DNA from: CAZACZ01 sp964483695
Lineage (GTDB): Bacteria; Deinococcota; Deinococci; Deinococcales; Trueperaceae
NCBI GenBank assembly: GCA_964483695.1
Contig: CAZACZ010000028.1
Span: forward strand, 1-36,895
Length of the DNA stretch: 36,895 nucleotides
Reading direction: 5' to 3'
The translations under genes were made by a program, and so were the position numbers. Of the stretch, positions 15,316 through 23,537 are shown in pieces. The notes below the pieces were generated by a model. It saw nothing but the letters and a program-made list of their open reading frames with translations, searched no databases and was not told the origin of the DNA. Every line of letters begins with the position of its first letter. Positions within the stretch are counted from its first letter, which is position 1.

Positions 15316-16196
15316 CGCGCGTCGTCCAGTCCGGCCTGTTCGCGCACGACGCGGGCGATGTTCGACACGTCCTCGTCCCCGAAGCCGCGCCGGACCAGGC
15401 TGGTCTCGAGTTGCTCGACGTAGGCGGCGACGGGCATGGCGACCCCCAAGTCGCGCGCCGATGCCAGGGCGATGCCGAGGTCTTTGCGGTGCAAGCGCGT
15501 GCGGAAGCCGAGCGGGTAGCTGCCGGCCACCATGTTCCGAGCGCGGTGGTCGAGCACCCATGAGCCCGCCGCGCCCCCGGCCAGCGCCGAGAGCGTGGCG
15601 TCGACGTCGATGTCGGCTGCCAGCGCCAGCGCCACGCCTTCGGCCACGGCGGCGTAGGTGCCCGCGATGACCACCTGGTTGATGGCCTTGGCGATCTGAC
15701 CGCTGCCTACCGGGCCGACGTGCGTGATGGTCTTGCCCAGCACCTCCAGCGCCGGTCGGGCCCGGCCCAGCGCACCGGCGTCCCCGCCGACCATGATCGA
15801 CAACGTGCCGCGTTCGGCGCCTTCGCTCCCGCCCGACACGGGCGCGTCGAGCATCGCGACCTCGTGCTCCGCCAGGGCCGCTGCGATGCGCCGGGTGGTG
15901 GCGGGGCTGATGGTGCTCATGTCGATCAGCACGCTGCCGCCGCCCATGCCCAGGGCGGCGCCATGATCGCCCAGCACCACCGCCTGGACGTCGGGCGTGT
16001 CGCTGACCATGGTGAAGACCAGCTCGCAGCCCTCGGCGCAGGCGCGCGGGGTGGCGGCGCGCTTGGCGCCGAGCGCCGCCAAGGGCTCCTCGCGCTCGCG
16101 CGTGCGGTTGTGCACCGTCAGCTCGTGGCCTGCCGCCAGCAAGCGCCGCGCCATGGGCGCACCCATCGTGCCGAGTCCGATGAAGCCGATTCGCAT
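15312..16196 (-). CDS. 3-hydroxyisobutyrate dehydrogenase-family reductase
   Basis: 294 residues, usual length for beta-hydroxyacid dehydrogenases (3-hydroxyisobutyrate dehydrogenase, tartronate semialdehyde reductase GarR/GlxR). The N-terminal Rossmann motif is IGFIGLGTMGAPMARRLL. Substrate-binding DAPVSGGSEGAERGTLSIMVGG is the family signature, split here as DAPVSGGSEGAERG and TLSIMVGG. The catalytic lysine lies in GQIAKAINQ. It uses NAD(P)H to interconvert a 3-hydroxyacid and its semialdehyde. The ATG is preceded by AGGAGG five bases upstream, one of the strongest ribosome binding sites in the window. It lies 31 bases after acuC with no visible promoter, so it is likely the last gene of the acu operon. 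Confidence 0.9.
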   Translation of the reverse strand: MRIGFIGLGTMGAPMARRLLAAGHELTVHNRTREREEPLAALGAKRAATPRACAEGCELVFTMVSDTPDVQAVVLGDHGAALGMGGGSVLIDMSTISPATTRRIAAALAEHEVAMLDAPVSGGSEGAERGTLSIMVGGDAGALGRARPALEVLGKTITHVGPVGSGQIAKAINQVVIAGTYAAVAEGVALALAADIDVDATLSALAGGAAGSWVLDHRARNMVAGSYPLGFRTRLHRKDLGIALASARDLGVAMPVAAYVEQLETSLVRRGFGDEDVSNIARVVREQAGLDDAR

Positions 16197-16227
16197 GCGT
16201 TCCTCCTCCGCGGCCGGAGCCGCGCGG

Positions 16228-17472
16228 TCAGGGTGTGGGCCGCGTCTCGTGTCCGGGCGTCCGCTCCGTGCCGGCGCGCCAGATGCCGTCCAGCGTGGCC
16301 ATGGCTCGCTGGGCCACCGAGCGGTTGCGCCGCTCGATCGCTGCCCGCCGCGGTTGCGGGGGCCACGTCGACGGGTCCTCGCTGCTGGTGGTCGGCAGCG
16401 AGATTCCGAGCTGCGCGCCCCACGCCTCGACCCACGCCGGCGGCAGGCGCTCGGGCAGGCGAACGCCACGCAGTGCCGCCCACGCCTGTGCCCAGGCCCG
16501 CGGCACGGTGCGGTACGGGTCGTAACCGCCGCCTCCCGTCACCACCATCCTGCCACCGCTTAGCTCGTCCGCCAGCGCTGCCATGCGCCGGTAGCTCTCG
16601 GCCATCCCCGCGAGGCTCAAGCTCAGGTCGGCCAACGGGTCGTGGCGGTGCATGTCGGCGCCGGCCTGCAGCACGATGAGGTCGGGCCGGAAGGCGCGCA
16701 ACGAGGGCGGGACCACGAGGTCGAACACCTCGAGGAACGAGGCGTCCTCGGTGAACGGCTCCAGCGGGACGTTGACGGAGGTGCCGCGGCCTGCGCCGCG
16801 GCCGGTCTCGTAGGTGTGGCCGGTGCCGGGGAAGAGGTAGCGGCCCGACTCGTGGAGGCTGACGGTCAGGACCCGCGGGTCCTCGTAGAAGAGCCACTGC
16901 ACGCCGTCCCCGTGATGGGCGTCGAGGTCGACGTACGCCACGCGCAGGCCGTGGCGCTCGACGGCGTGGCGGATGCCGACGGCGAGGTCGTTGTAGACGC
17001 AGAAGCCGGAAGCGCGGTCGCGCATGGCGTGGTGCAGGCCCCCTGCGAAACTGGCGGCGCGCAGGGCCGCGCCCGACGCGACCAGCTCGACGGCGGTACG
17101 GGTGCCTGCGCAGACGCGGGCGACCGCTTCGTGCATGCCGGGGAAGATCGGGTTGTCCCCGGTGCCGAGGCCGAAGCCCACGGCGTCCGCCACCGGCGCG
17201 CCGCGCGACGCCGCCCGGACGGCGTCCACGTAGCGAGGGTCGTGGACCTGCTCAAGCTCGTCGTCGCCGAGGGCGTCCGGTGCGACCAGCGTGCTGGCGT
17301 CCAGCAAGCCGGCGGCTTCGAGCAGGCTCTTGGTGAGCTCGAGCCGGAGCGGCTTGAAGGGATGCTCCGGGGCCAACTCGAAGGCGCTCAACCCCGGGTC
17401 GTAGACGAAGCGCACGGCGCCGGCCGGCGCCGTGCCGAGCCGCGCGTGGGGCGGCGGCTCTGCCGGCGTCAC
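16228..17472 (-). CDS. acuC: AcuC-type class I histone-deacetylase-family protein deacetylase
   Basis: 414 residues from GTG 17472. The zinc-dependent deacetylase fold is complete: HPFKPLRLELTKSLLEAAG at the N-terminus; the active-site histidine pair in GLHHAMRDRASGFCVYND; zinc ligands in DLDAHHGDGVQWLFY and in GADMHRHDPLADL; and VTGGGGYDPYRTVPRAW. Bacillus subtilis AcuC removes the acetyl group that AcuA places on acetyl-CoA synthetase. The GTG is chosen because it overlaps the acuB stop as GTGA and has GGAG upstream; a GTG at 17496 would add eight residues. Acetoin-utilisation proteins of this class share the fold, but the acuA-acuB context supports AcuC. The C-terminal 60 residues are a family-variable tail. 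Confidence 0.9.
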   Translation of the reverse strand: MTPAEPPPHARLGTAPAGAVRFVYDPGLSAFELAPEHPFKPLRLELTKSLLEAAGLLDASTLVAPDALGDDELEQVHDPRYVDAVRAASRGAPVADAVGFGLGTGDNPIFPGMHEAVARVCAGTRTAVELVASGAALRAASFAGGLHHAMRDRASGFCVYNDLAVGIRHAVERHGLRVAYVDLDAHHGDGVQWLFYEDPRVLTVSLHESGRYLFPGTGHTYETGRGAGRGTSVNVPLEPFTEDASFLEVFDLVVPPSLRAFRPDLIVLQAGADMHRHDPLADLSLSLAGMAESYRRMAALADELSGGRMVVTGGGGYDPYRTVPRAWAQAWAALRGVRLPERLPPAWVEAWGAQLGISLPTTSSEDPSTWPPQPRRAAIERRNRSVAQRAMATLDGIWRAGTERTPGHETRPTP

Positions 17473-18122
17473 GTAGCCGGCGTCTCCGGCGGCCACAGCA
17501 CGCTGCAGCCTTCCGCGCGCAGCGCATCGGCCAGGGCATGTCCGTGCGCCGTCCCGACGCGCAGCACGAACGTGACGGACTCGGCGTCGCCGCGCGAGGT
17601 CATCACGCTCGACACGTTCACGTTGCGGCTGGCGATGCGCTCGAGCAGCGCGGCGAGGGCGCCCGGTCGGTTCGACACCTCGACCTCGAGCCGGCTGGAC
17701 GCCTCGTGCACGCCGGACATCCGTACCAACGCGTCGAGCATGTCGATGCCAGTGACGATGCCCACTAGGTGGCCGTCGTCCATCACCGGCATGGCGCCGA
17801 TCTTGTTCTCGCGCAGCACCTTGGCGGTCTCCTCGATCGGGTCCTCCGGGTGGGCGGTGAGCACCGGCGCCACCATGACGGTGCGCACCGGGTCGCTGGC
17901 GCGCACCCCGACCGGAGCCCTGGGGTGTTCGGCTCCGATGAGGCGCAGGTCGCGGTCGGAGACGATGCCGACGAGCGTGTCGGGCTCGCCCTCTGCGGCG
18001 CGCGTCTCGAGGATGGGGAAGTGGCGGATGTTGCGCAACTCCATCAGCGCCTGCACGTCGCGGATGGGGGTGTCGGGGCCGATGGCAACGACCTTGCGCG
18101 TCATGATGTCTTGCACCAGCAT
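17469..18122 (-). CDS. acuB: AcuB-like CBS-ACT protein
   Basis: 217 residues. Two CBS domains occupy about residues 1-60 (LVQDIMTRKVVAIGPDTPI, IRHFPIL) and 75-135 (VRTVMVAPVLTAHPEDPIEE, KIGAMPVMDDGHLVGIVTGIDMLDAL). An ACT domain follows (SSRLEVEVSNRPGALAALLERI), a typical ligand-binding module. This CBS-CBS-ACT order is that of Bacillus AcuB, whose biochemical role is unknown; CBS pairs usually sense adenine nucleotides and ACT domains sense amino acids. The ATG is supported by GGAG about six bases upstream. A TAGCAT box at 18151-18156, overlapping the acuA stop, could provide an additional internal promoter. The stop overlaps acuC. Confidence 0.9.
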   Translation of the reverse strand: MLVQDIMTRKVVAIGPDTPIRDVQALMELRNIRHFPILETRAAEGEPDTLVGIVSDRDLRLIGAEHPRAPVGVRASDPVRTVMVAPVLTAHPEDPIEETAKVLRENKIGAMPVMDDGHLVGIVTGIDMLDALVRMSGVHEASSRLEVEVSNRPGALAALLERIASRNVNVSSVMTSRGDAESVTFVLRVGTAHGHALADALRAEGCSVLWPPETPAT

Positions 18123-18150
18123 GTCGGCTCCGTTCCGGGTGGCTCGCTCG

Positions 18151-18156
18151 ATGCTA
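18151..18156 (-). promoter_or_regulatory. Possible internal -10 box between acuA and acuB
   Basis: TAGCAT on the minus strand begins with the TAG stop of acuA. It would give an acuB leader of about 20 bases that includes its GGAG. Confidence 0.35.
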
Positions 18157-18882
18157 CCAGCCGCCACCGTCCGCTCCGAGCCCCGAGGCGACCGCCGTGA
18201 AGCTGCGGCGCTTGCGCAGCCGATGGAACTCGTCGACCACCTCCACCGGTGCGCTCGGCCCGATCCGCGCCATCAGCGCGTTGGCGACGCTGGCCCGGAT
18301 CTCGACGTCGCTGGTGGGGAAGAGCTCGAGGCCGGCGCCGCGGTACATCCGCTCGAGCATGCGTCGGTAGGCCAGGTCGGTCATGCCGGTGCGCGCCAGA
18401 TCGTAGTGCCAGACGTAGAGCGTGGCGAACACCACGGTGCCGTCGAAGCGCCCTCCGGAGAAGCTGGCAGCGAGCAACCGCTCGGCCAGGCGTTGCCCGC
18501 GCACGTCCGGTGCGACCTCGACGGCACCGAGTTCGATCAGCCGGCCGCTGCGGTCGTCACCCCAGCTCTCGACCTCGCTGGGAGGGTGGAACGCGGCGTA
18601 GCCGACCAGCGTGTCCTGGTCGAGCGTCAGCGAAGCTGCGCCGGGCGCCGCAACGTCCCCGGGGCCCGACGTCGCCACGCCGTCCTGGAGGCGGCCACCT
18701 TCCGGGGGCGCTCCCCCGGGAGCATGCTGCACGGCACACGTCACGCAGCCGCGGGGGTCGGTCGCGATGTCGACCAACGCCGCGAGTTGCCGCGGCGGTG
18801 GGCGGAACCGATCGAGGCCGGGATGGGGCCGCAGGCGAGCGATCCGCTCGGCGGCCAGGCACGTGTGCACCTCGAGCGTCAT
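18154..18882 (-). CDS. acuA: AcuA-like protein lysine acetyltransferase (GNAT)
   Basis: 242 residues. The GNAT fold shows in LIELGAVEVAPDVRGQRLAERLLAASF, given here as ELGAVEVAPDVRG (acetyl-CoA-binding motif A with RGxxxA-like turn) and LAERLLAASF. Further AcuA-type elements are FRPPPRQLAALVDIA near the N-terminus, YVWHYDL, and NALMARIG near the C-terminus. Bacillus AcuA acetylates the active-site lysine of acetyl-CoA synthetase and switches it off. The protein is about 30 residues longer than my recollection of the Bacillus protein (about 210); the excess is a Gly/Pro/Ala-rich insertion at residues about 53-85 between two core strands. The ATG overlaps the stop of the upstream P-loop/TPR gene as ATGA, so the two are translationally coupled. 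Confidence 0.88.
   Translation of the reverse strand: MTLEVHTCLAAERIARLRPHPGLDRFRPPPRQLAALVDIATDPRGCVTCAVQHAPGGAPPEGGRLQDGVATSGPGDVAAPGAASLTLDQDTLVGYAAFHPPSEVESWGDDRSGRLIELGAVEVAPDVRGQRLAERLLAASFSGGRFDGTVVFATLYVWHYDLARTGMTDLAYRRMLERMYRGAGLELFPTSDVEIRASVANALMARIGPSAPVEVVDEFHRLRKRRSFTAVASGLGADGGGW
18699..18722. repeat. Hairpin-forming inverted repeat inside acuA
   Basis: A 10-base-pair stem (one G-T pair) with loop CGCT, core CCGGGGG/CCCCCGG. It lies inside the stretch that encodes the low-complexity insertion of AcuA. Confidence 0.6.
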
Positions 18883-21800
18883 GGCAGACGCGATCGCCAC
18901 GAGGCCACCAGCGCGTCGGGCAAGCGCGCGGGCGTGGACGGCCCGGTCCCGTCGACGCCGAGGAGCTCGCGTAGGCGGCGGTGCCGCTTCCACGCGTCCG
19001 AACCGTCCGCCTCCTCCGCCACCTCGCCGAAGGCCCGCAGCAGCCCCTCGTGGTACGGCGCCAAGGTCGCGTCCTCGAGCGCCGCCGCCAGCGTCTCGGC
19101 GGCGTCGCTCGGCCGCTTGGCCCGCAGGTGCGCGGCGGTGATCGACGAGGCGATCTGCGCGCGCAACCCCGGGTCGCCGCGCTCGCCGGTTGGCGCACCT
19201 CCTACCTGGGGTCCAAGCGACCCCGCACCGCGCGCGGGCGCGCCGTCGGCGTCGGCCGGGTCGAAGGTGGCAGGGTCGGCCGCGCCGCGGGACGGCGGCG
19301 TGGGCACCAGCGCGATGCCGGCCGCCAAGGTGGCGCGCGCTTCCTGGAGGTCGGTCAGCGCCGCGGCCGGCTTGCGGGCCCGCAGACGCGCCTGGGCGCG
19401 GCACGTGAGCGCGCGTGCGGTGGCGTAGGGGCCGGTGGCGACCGCGTACGCGGCATCCGCGTGACGCACGGCGGCGTCGGCGGTTTCGGCGAAGATACTG
19501 GCCACGATCTCGGCGTCGAGCTGCAGCGCGGCCCGGTACTTGGCGGCCTCGGGAGCGCGCAACGCGCTCAGGATCTCGTCGATGCGCACGCGGGCGTGCC
19601 GCAGGTCAGGACCGCTGGCGCCGCTGCGCAGGAGCGGCAGCGGGGGGCGCATCGGCAGCGCGAGGCCGCGTGCGGCGTACGCCACCGCCAGATGGAGCGC
19701 GCCGCGCAGCAGCCGGAAGCCGGCATCGACGCCGCGTTCCTGGGCGTAGCTTCGGTACGCGGCCAAGGCGTGCGTGAGCGCGAACGTCGCTTCCTCGAAC
19801 GCGCCCTCCGCCAGCGCCGTCAGCGCCGCTTCGTCCTCGACCTTGGCCCACTGGAACGCGCGCTCGACCTCGTCGAGCTCGGCGCTGGCGAGCTTGGCGC
19901 GCGCCTCGTCGAAGGCTCGCCGCGACTCGATCAGACGCCCCTGCAGCCGCAACAGCGTTCCGCGCCGCGCAAGGTAGCGGGCCTGCTCTTGGGGAAGCGC
20001 CTCGGAACGCCGGGCGAGGCGCACCGCATCGTCCAGCTCGGCCATGGCGCGATCGAAGCACCCCAGCTTGCGCGCCACGTCACCGCGCTGGAACGCCACG
20101 CGCGCGCGCACCAGGTCGTCGTCGACGTCCGCCCGCTCGAACTCCGCCATGGCGCTCATCAGGTCGCCGCGGTCCTTGGCGATGAGGCCGGCCCACACGG
20201 CCGCCTTGGCGTGCGCCATGCGGGCGGCGGCGCCTTCCTCGACGCCCACCCTGGCGAGCTCCGCGCGCGCCACGGACGCGACCAAGTCGGCGGCGGCGTC
20301 CAGCTCGCCGCGCCAGCGCAGGACGCTGGCACGGGCCAACGCGAGTTCGGCGCGGATGAGGGGCACGTCGGTCTCCGGGCAGACGTCGAGCAGCACCTGT
20401 GCTCGTTCGAACTGCCCCGCGACCACCTCGCCCTCGGCGCGCTTCACCACCGTCCAGGCGCGCAGGTCGCGGTCGTCGGAGGCGGCCAGCGCCTCGAAGG
20501 CGCGCACGGCGTCCGGGTGATCGAAGGCGCCGAGCTTGACGTAGTGGCCGGCGACCTGGCGGGCGACCGTATCGAAGGCGCCGCTGCCGGCGAGCTCGTC
20601 TTCGGCCGCCGTCCAGATGCGCCGCACCATGGCGTGCGAGGTACCGTGCTGCGCCATCCAGCCGGCGAGCGACGCCCAATCGCGCGCTTCGAACAGGTGA
20701 TGCAGGAGGCGCGCGGCGGCCTCGCCAGCTGGGCTCGCCTCGGCGGCGGCGCGGTAGGCGTCCGCTGCGGCGCAGTGCAGGTCCCGGTAGCGCTCCGGTT
20801 CGTCGTTCGCCAGGACTGTCTGCACCGCCCGCGCCAGCTGGCGTGAGAAGCAGCGCACCATGCCGTCTTGTCCGGGTACCGGGTCGAGGAACGACAACTC
20901 GAAGGGCGTCAGCTCGCCGCGGCCGGCTCCGCGCAGGCGGCAGAGCGCCGCCGCTTCGAACCCGGGGAAGTCGGGCGCGGAGAGCACTGCCATCGCCGCG
21001 AGGAACGCTCGCGTGTCGCTGTCGCCGCCGGCGCCGGCCAGGCGACTGAGTTGCTCGATGGAGCGCTCGTCGTCGTGAGCGCCTGCCTGGTTCGGTTCGC
21101 GCGCTTGCGCCAGGAGCGTGAGGGTGCGCAACTCCTCGAACGAGCGGCCCGCGCGCTGCACGATCTCTTCGTGTTGCGCCGCGGGCAGCTGCGGGACGCG
21201 CGCCTTGACGAAGCGGCGCGCCTCGGCCGCGGTCGGCGGGGACAAGCGGATGGGGCCCTCGAAGGCGCCAAGGCGCTGCAACGCGCGCGCCGGGACGTCG
21301 GCCATGCTCACCAGCATGGTCAGATGCGGCAGCCGCGCCAACGGCTCGAACAACGTCACCCACAGCCACTCCGACGCCGTCACGCGCGGAACGTCGGGGG
21401 TGTTCAAGCGCAGCGGCGCCAGACCGAGCATCGCCTGGCCGGCGATCGTCTGGGACACGTGGAGCAGCAACGCGACCCGCCCTGCCGCCTGGCGCGCGGC
21501 GTCGAGGATGCTGCGAGCGACCTCGGCCTGCGCGTCGGCTTGCACCGCGTACGCACTGGCGGTGTCGATGCGCACCAGGCGCGACTCCATCCGCTCCGCC
21601 GGCACCCCGAACTCGACGCCGAGGCGAGCGAGGGAGGCGGCCAGGTCGGTCCCGCCGAACTCCAAGCGCACGATCCGCTCCACGCCGCGCGGCGCCTGTT
21701 CGAGACCGTGCTGGACGTAATCGGCGAGGAGCGTCTTGCCCGAACCGGGCCGGCCCGTCACCAGCACCTTCGGCATCTCGCCGGCGCGGACGCCGCCGAC

Positions 21801-22205
21801 GACGGCTCGGTAGGCGCGGCGCTTCTCGCGCCCGAGGAGTTGCAGCACCTCCTGCTCGGCGCCGACGCCGGGGGCGAGCAACGCCTTCAACTCCGGCGCG
21901 TCCAGCGGCCCGTGGCCGGCGCTGCGCCAGAGGTCGTCGAGGATCTCGAAGAGCGCGCGCTTGTCGGGGAGCTTGCCCTTGTCGCGGTAGATGATGTTGC
22001 GCACCACGTTCGGGTTCGCGCCGCGCTCCTGCATGGCATGACGCAGCCAGTTGATGCTGCCGATCACGCCGACCTGGTCGCGCCGGTCGCCGACGGCACC
22101 GCGCACCTCTTCGAAGATCGGACGCCACGGGCTGACGGCATGCGCCGCGGGGGGCGCTTGCGGCGCGCCGGTCGCCGATCGCTGGGGTGCGCCGCGTGCG
22201 GCCAT
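18879..22205 (-). CDS. 1108-residue P-loop NTPase with TPR-like repeats (STAND-like), first gene of the acu operon
   Basis: Not recognised as a named protein. Residues 1-27 are low complexity. Residues about 28-100 form a small helical domain (VGVIGSINWLRHAMQERG, then NVVRNIIYRDKGKLPDKRALFEILDDLW). Residues about 125-390 are a P-loop NTPase: Walker A GRPGSGKT at 151-158; a strand VALLLHVSQ at 244-252 where Walker B is expected but without an acidic residue; and a sensor-1-like LTMLVSMADVP near 295-305. From about residue 480 to the end the protein is a long Ala-rich helical array with TPR-like spacing, broken by a Pro/Gly-rich stretch near 990-1040. The plan resembles STAND signalling ATPases such as MalT, but no C-terminal DNA-binding domain is seen. 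It overlaps acuA by four bases, pointing to a joint role with protein acetylation. Confidence 0.85.
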   Translation of the reverse strand: MAARGAPQRSATGAPQAPPAAHAVSPWRPIFEEVRGAVGDRRDQVGVIGSINWLRHAMQERGANPNVVRNIIYRDKGKLPDKRALFEILDDLWRSAGHGPLDAPELKALLAPGVGAEQEVLQLLGREKRRAYRAVVGGVRAGEMPKVLVTGRPGSGKTLLADYVQHGLEQAPRGVERIVRLEFGGTDLAASLARLGVEFGVPAERMESRLVRIDTASAYAVQADAQAEVARSILDAARQAAGRVALLLHVSQTIAGQAMLGLAPLRLNTPDVPRVTASEWLWVTLFEPLARLPHLTMLVSMADVPARALQRLGAFEGPIRLSPPTAAEARRFVKARVPQLPAAQHEEIVQRAGRSFEELRTLTLLAQAREPNQAGAHDDERSIEQLSRLAGAGGDSDTRAFLAAMAVLSAPDFPGFEAAALCRLRGAGRGELTPFELSFLDPVPGQDGMVRCFSRQLARAVQTVLANDEPERYRDLHCAAADAYRAAAEASPAGEAAARLLHHLFEARDWASLAGWMAQHGTSHAMVRRIWTAAEDELAGSGAFDTVARQVAGHYVKLGAFDHPDAVRAFEALAASDDRDLRAWTVVKRAEGEVVAGQFERAQVLLDVCPETDVPLIRAELALARASVLRWRGELDAAADLVASVARAELARVGVEEGAAARMAHAKAAVWAGLIAKDRGDLMSAMAEFERADVDDDLVRARVAFQRGDVARKLGCFDRAMAELDDAVRLARRSEALPQEQARYLARRGTLLRLQGRLIESRRAFDEARAKLASAELDEVERAFQWAKVEDEAALTALAEGAFEEATFALTHALAAYRSYAQERGVDAGFRLLRGALHLAVAYAARGLALPMRPPLPLLRSGASGPDLRHARVRIDEILSALRAPEAAKYRAALQLDAEIVASIFAETADAAVRHADAAYAVATGPYATARALTCRAQARLRARKPAAALTDLQEARATLAAGIALVPTPPSRGAADPATFDPADADGAPARGAGSLGPQVGGAPTGERGDPGLRAQIASSITAAHLRAKRPSDAAETLAAALEDATLAPYHEGLLRAFGEVAEEADGSDAWKRHRRLRELLGVDGTGPSTPARLPDALVASWRSRLP

Positions 22206-22213
22206 CTGCCCCT

Positions 22214-22219
22214 AGTTTA
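22214..22219 (-). promoter_or_regulatory. -10 box of the acu operon (leaderless type)
   Basis: TAAACT on the minus strand, eight bases from the ATG at 22205. An overlapping TAGGTA lies just upstream. The 121-base region is shared with the divergent mqnC promoter. Confidence 0.45.
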
Positions 22220-22314
22220 CCTACCCGAACGCCCGAAGGTACACAACCCTGGGACGCTCGTCGGCAGCGTGCGCTACGTGCGCCAGCGACGGAAGGGACG
22301 TCTGGGCCGGGTGG

Positions 22315-22320
22315 TATGCT
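22315..22320 (+). promoter_or_regulatory. -10 box of mqnC (leaderless type)
   Basis: TATGCT, followed by cccgcc and the ATG at 22327. Confidence 0.6.
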
Positions 22321-22326
22321 CCCGCC

Positions 22327-23514
22327 ATGAGCCTGCTCGCCAAGGCCGCTTCCGGTGCCCGCTTGCGCCCCGAGGAGGCGTTGGCGCTGTACGACGTTCC
22401 GCTGTTCGAGATCGCGTCGGCCGCCGACGCGGTGCGCAGGCGGCGTACCGACCCCGAGGTCGTCACCTACCTGATCGACCGCAACATCAACTACTCCAAC
22501 GTCTGCTCCGTCGGGTGCAGCTTCTGCGGCTTCTACCGCACCCGGCGTCAGGACGATGCCTACACCTTGTCCTTCGACGAGATCGGCGCCAAGGTCCGGG
22601 AACTCGAGCAGGTGGGCGGCACGCGCATCCTGATGCAGGGTGGCGTCAACCGCTACCTGCCGTTCGACTGGTACCTCGATCTGATGCGCTACCTCAAAGC
22701 GCACCACCCGAGCATCCGGGTGGAGGCGTTCAGCCCGGAGGAGATCAAGGGGATGGCGAACGGCACCGGGCTGCCTACCCGCGAGGTGCTGATCCGCCTA
22801 CAGGAGGCAGGGCTCGACGGCCTGCCCGGCGGCGGCGGCGAGATGCTGGTCGACGAGGTGCGGCACGCGCGCCACGTCTCCCCGGCCCGCATCGGCGCCG
22901 ACGACTGGATCCGCATCATGGGCGAAGCCCAGGCGTTGGGGCTCTACACCACCGCCACCATGGTGATCGGGTTCGGCGAGACCCCCGCCCAGCGCGTCGC
23001 CAGCATGATGCGGATCCGCGACCAGCAGGACCGAGCGATGGCAGAGCACGGCAACGGCTTCTCGGCCTTCATCTCCTGGACGTTGCAGACGCAAGGGGTC
23101 CGGATCCACGGCAAGGCGCCCGGCGCCGGCGCGCACGAGTACCTCCAGAACGTGGCGGTCAGCCGGCTGCTGCTCGACAACGTGGTGAACTTCCAGGCGT
23201 CGTGGCCGACCATGGGCTACAAGGTCGCTCAGACGGCGCTCTTCTTCGGCTGCAACGACTTCGGCAGCACCATGCTCGAGGAGAACGTGGTGTCGCAGGC
23301 CGGCGCCAAGCACCGCGCCACGCCCGAGCGGGAGATCGTGCGGCAGATCGTCGACGCGGGTTTCCGGCCGGCGCAGCGCGACAGCCTCTACGCCATCCTG
23401 CGCGAGCCCGACGTGGCTGCCATGCTGGCGGTACCCGGCACCGAAGGCGGCGCCACCGCCGGCGTGCCGCCGGACGCCGAACCGGTCGCGGCCGTAGCGG
23501 CATCGAGCGACTGA
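22327..23514 (+). CDS. mqnC: Cyclic dehypoxanthine futalosine synthase
   Basis: 395 residues, radical SAM enzyme of the futalosine menaquinone pathway; it cyclises dehypoxanthine futalosine. The iron-sulphur cluster cysteines are Cys60, Cys64 and Cys67 (VCSVGCSFCGFY). The preceding IDRNINYSNVC is typical of the MqnC/MqnE/CofGH group. GGTRILMQGGVN, FSPEEIKG, GLPGGGGEMLVDEVR and ISWTLQTQGVRI support MqnC over MqnE. The last 30 residues are a variable Ala/Pro-rich tail. The ATG lies six bases from a TATGCT box. The next gene, 23 bases downstream, is the aminofutalosine deaminase-like amidohydrolase, so two steps of the same pathway are encoded together. Confidence 0.93.
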   Translation: MSLLAKAASGARLRPEEALALYDVPLFEIASAADAVRRRRTDPEVVTYLIDRNINYSNVCSVGCSFCGFYRTRRQDDAYTLSFDEIGAKVRELEQVGGTRILMQGGVNRYLPFDWYLDLMRYLKAHHPSIRVEAFSPEEIKGMANGTGLPTREVLIRLQEAGLDGLPGGGGEMLVDEVRHARHVSPARIGADDWIRIMGEAQALGLYTTATMVIGFGETPAQRVASMMRIRDQQDRAMAEHGNGFSAFISWTLQTQGVRIHGKAPGAGAHEYLQNVAVSRLLLDNVVNFQASWPTMGYKVAQTALFFGCNDFGSTMLEENVVSQAGAKHRATPEREIVRQIVDAGFRPAQRDSLYAILREPDVAAMLAVPGTEGGATAGVPPDAEPVAAVAASSD

Positions 23515-23537
23515 GCGCGCGGGCATCGGCGTTCGGC

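Noticed and set aside
20868..23537. A very long plus-strand frame opposite the P-loop/TPR gene that continues into the amidohydrolase
   Set aside because: High G+C leaves few stop codons. The translation upstream of 23538 is Arg/Gly/Ala-rich with no domain, and it is antisense to a gene with clear motifs. Only the part from about 23538 is coding.
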